Translations under genes and position numbers: made by a program
Notes under the pieces: generated by a model
The model's database searches: none
What the model saw: only the letters and a program-made list of their open reading frames with translations
Told to the model about the DNA's origin: nothing
Shown: piece after piece, positions 62,391-64,000 of the stretch
Numbering within the stretch: the first letter of the stretch is position 1
Layout: each line of letters starts with the position of its first letter
From: JAITWN01 sp034002745
GTDB lineage: Bacteria; Pseudomonadota; Gammaproteobacteria; SZUA-140
NCBI GenBank assembly: GCA_034002745.1
Contig: JAVEZY010000010.1
Span: 1 to 64,000 of the forward strand
Length of the DNA: 64,000 bases
Direction: 5' to 3'

Positions 62391-63770
62391 TCACCTGCCC
62401 GCGGAAACGGCGATATCGAGCTTGCGCATGAGATCGTACAGGGTGGGACGACTGATGCCGAGCAGTTCCGCAGCCTGGACGATGTTGCCACCGGTATGGG
62501 CCAGTGCGCGGCGGATGGCTTCGGACTCGGCATGGTCCCGCACCTGACGCAGATTGAAGGGCATCTCGCCGCCAACTGCAGCCGCGTCCTCCAGCTCGAG
62601 CTCTTCCGCCGTGATCTGCTGGCCCTCGGCCATGATGACCGCGCGCTTCACTCTGTTTTCCAGTTCGCGCACATTGCCGGGCCAGGAATGACGCTCGACC
62701 GCGAGCAGGGCGTCGCGGGAGAACCCCTTGACGCGGCTGCGCAACTGGCCGGCGAAGCGCTCCAGGAACACGCGCGCCATCAGCACCACGTCGCCCTGAC
62801 GCTCGCGCAACGGGGGAATGAGGACGGAAATCTCGCTCAACCGGTAATAGAGGTCTTCGCGAAAGCGGCCATCGGCGATCATGGCCTTGAGATCCTGGTG
62901 CGTGGCGCATACCACCCGCACATCGACCGCGATCTCCTGGCGTCCGCCGACACGCTCCACCACCCGCTCCTGCAGGAAGCGCAGCAGTTTCGCCTGCAGC
63001 CCGAAGGGCAGATCGCCGATTTCGTCGAGGAACAGCGTGCCCTTGTCGGCATACTCGATCTTGCCCGGGGTCTGCCTGGCGGCGCCGGTGAAAGCGCCCT
63101 TTTCATAGCCGAACAGTTCGCTCTCCAGCAGGTTCTCCGGGATCGCCGCACAGTTGATGGCGACGAACCGCCCGGAGGATCGCGGACTGAGCTCATGAAT
63201 CGCGCGCGCGAAGACTTCCTTGCCGGTCCCGCTCTCGCCGAGGAGCAGCACCGTGGCATCGGTTGGAGCCACCCGCTCGATCGTGCGGCACAGCTTGAGC
63301 ATGCGCGGACTCTCGGCGATGATCCCGTCCAGCGGCGTGTTGGTGTGCATGCGCGCCAGATTGCGGTTCTCGCGCTCCAGTTCGTAAAGATGACGGGCCC
63401 GATCGACGATTACCCGCAGGACCTCGGCGTCGACCGGCTTCTGGTAGAAGTCATAGGCGCCCATGGCGATGGCCCTTAGCGCGTGTTCGCGCTCGTCGTT
63501 GCCGGTAACGACGATGATCTTGGTATCGGGAGCCAGCGCGAGCATCTCGCCAAGCGCGGCCATCCCCTCGCTGGCGTTGGCGGGATCGGGGGGCAGACCG
63601 AGATCCAGAGTGACCACGGCGGGGGAATGACGACGCAGTGCCGCCAGCGCGGAAGGACGGTCATGCACCACCTGCACCTCGTCGTCACCGAGCGCCCAGC
63701 GCAGCTGGCTTGCCAGTCCAGGGTCGTCCTCGACGATCAGCAGACCATTCGCGCTCTTCCCGTTCGCCAT
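62391..63770 (-). CDS. prsR: PEP-CTERM-box response regulator, sigma-54 activator PrsR
   Basis: 459 residues in NtrC-type order: receiver domain (phosphoacceptor Asp56 in LDLGLPP), AAA+ domain with Walker A GESGTGKE (178-185), sigma-54 contact loop GAFTGA (225-230) and Walker B GTLFLDE (244-250), then a C-terminal helix-turn-helix (GNIVQAAELLGISRPTLYD, about 430-448). It activates sigma-54 promoters of PEP-CTERM genes after phosphorylation by PrsK. The start overlaps the PrsK stop by 1 base (TGATG), so the two are cotranscribed. A suitable sigma-54 promoter precedes the PEP-CTERM gene at 58.4 kb. Confidence 0.94.
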   Translation of the reverse strand: MANGKSANGLLIVEDDPGLASQLRWALGDDEVQVVHDRPSALAALRRHSPAVVTLDLGLPPDPANASEGMAALGEMLALAPDTKIIVVTGNDEREHALRAIAMGAYDFYQKPVDAEVLRVIVDRARHLYELERENRNLARMHTNTPLDGIIAESPRMLKLCRTIERVAPTDATVLLLGESGTGKEVFARAIHELSPRSSGRFVAINCAAIPENLLESELFGYEKGAFTGAARQTPGKIEYADKGTLFLDEIGDLPFGLQAKLLRFLQERVVERVGGRQEIAVDVRVVCATHQDLKAMIADGRFREDLYYRLSEISVLIPPLRERQGDVVLMARVFLERFAGQLRSRVKGFSRDALLAVERHSWPGNVRELENRVKRAVIMAEGQQITAEELELEDAAAVGGEMPFNLRQVRDHAESEAIRRALAHTGGNIVQAAELLGISRPTLYDLMRKLDIAVSAGR

Positions 63771-64000
63771 CAGTTCGCCGCCTCCGCGATTCCATCGTTG
63801 CCGGACCCAAGTATATCGGCAGAAGCCGCGGGCAGCAGAATCGTGAATGTGGAACCCTGGCCCGGCGCGCTGTGCACTTCCATGCGCCCGCCGAGACCAT
63901 GGATGAATTCACGCGCTTCATACACACCGATGCCCATGCCGGCATTTCCCTTGGTGGTATCGAACGGCCGGAACAGCCGGGTGCGTATGAAATCCTCCGT
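63770..64000 (-). CDS. prsK: Sensor histidine kinase PrsK, C-terminal end
   Basis: The last 76 residues of a histidine kinase, running off the window. RLFRPFDTTKGNAGMGIGVY is the ATP-lid and G2 box of an HATPase_c domain, followed by GRMEVHSAPGQGSTFTILLP, the typical final strands. Its stop overlaps the prsR start as TGATG. Phosphorylates PrsR; the input domains are outside the window. Placement beside prsR and prsT supports the name. Confidence 0.87.
   Translation of the reverse strand, partial: TEDFIRTRLFRPFDTTKGNAGMGIGVYEAREFIHGLGGRMEVHSAPGQGSTFTILLPAASADILGSGNDGIAEAAN

Overview
The window is a high-GC Gram-negative proteobacterial segment, most likely beta- or gammaproteobacterial; the sequence alone does not fix the genus. 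It is built around an exosortase A (XrtA) / PEP-CTERM exopolysaccharide locus. The signs are an exosortase with its Cys/Arg/His triad (about 39.1-40.7 kb), a cognate PEP-CTERM sorting substrate (57.6-58.3 kb), the PrsK/PrsR two-component pair with the PrsT lipoprotein (59.4-64.0 kb), and most of the glycan genes known to travel with XrtA. Families are assigned by recognising protein sequence; no search was run.

Layout. 1-3.25 kb: the end of wecB (UDP-GlcNAc 2-epimerase), then a GtrA/GtrB/GT-C glycan-modification trio that is visibly less GC-rich than the rest. 3.26-13.8 kb, mostly minus strand: a 1109-aa VanZ-Wzy fusion, a parallel beta-helix protein, a QueC-like gene broken exactly in its PP-loop, an ATP-grasp protein, a decayed kinase gene at an assembly gap (100 Ns flanked by an exact 127-bp duplicate), an ABC flippase and a GT2. 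14.0-17.3 kb, plus strand: TPR protein, GT2, asparagine-synthase-like protein. 17.3-20.5 kb, minus strand: a toroid-like protein and the XrtA-type O-glycosylation ligase.

20.6-30.0 kb holds the acyl/amine module: AMP-forming ligase, PLP decarboxylase and ATP-grasp/GNAT fusion on the plus strand, then ACP, two degenerate alpha/beta hydrolases and a methyltransferase on the minus strand, and a divergent amidotransferase-like protein whose nucleophilic Cys is Ala. 48.46 down to 29.9 kb is one very long minus-strand run of 16 genes, many with 4-bp ATGA-type overlaps. It encodes export lipoprotein, chain-length regulator, tyrosine autokinase, outer-membrane barrel, deacetylase, FemAB-like protein, four GT4-type transferases, XrtA, a CapK-like ligase, two more NodB-type deacetylases, a PHP hydrolase and an ATP-grasp ligase.

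48.7-50.5 kb carries two divergent exosortase-system acyltransferases. 50.6-55.4 kb is a LolA-like / SPOR-barrel / RND-permease operon. 55.6-59.3 kb contains a ThiF-like protein, two methyltransferases and the PEP-CTERM protein. The latter has a clear sigma-54 type promoter, which fits control by PrsR, a sigma-54 activator encoded 4 kb away.

Working model (inference): glycosyltransferases build a repeat unit on a lipid carrier; the chain-length regulator, Wzy-like proteins, lipoprotein and barrel polymerise and export it; the acyl/amine module, deacetylases and FemAB-like protein decorate it; XrtA processes PEP-CTERM proteins, possibly attaching them to the glycan through the O-glycosylation ligase. 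No polyprenyl-phosphate initiating transferase (EpsB/WcaJ type) and no XrtA-associated ATPase are present in the window. No rRNA, tRNA, CRISPR array or intact insertion sequence was seen.
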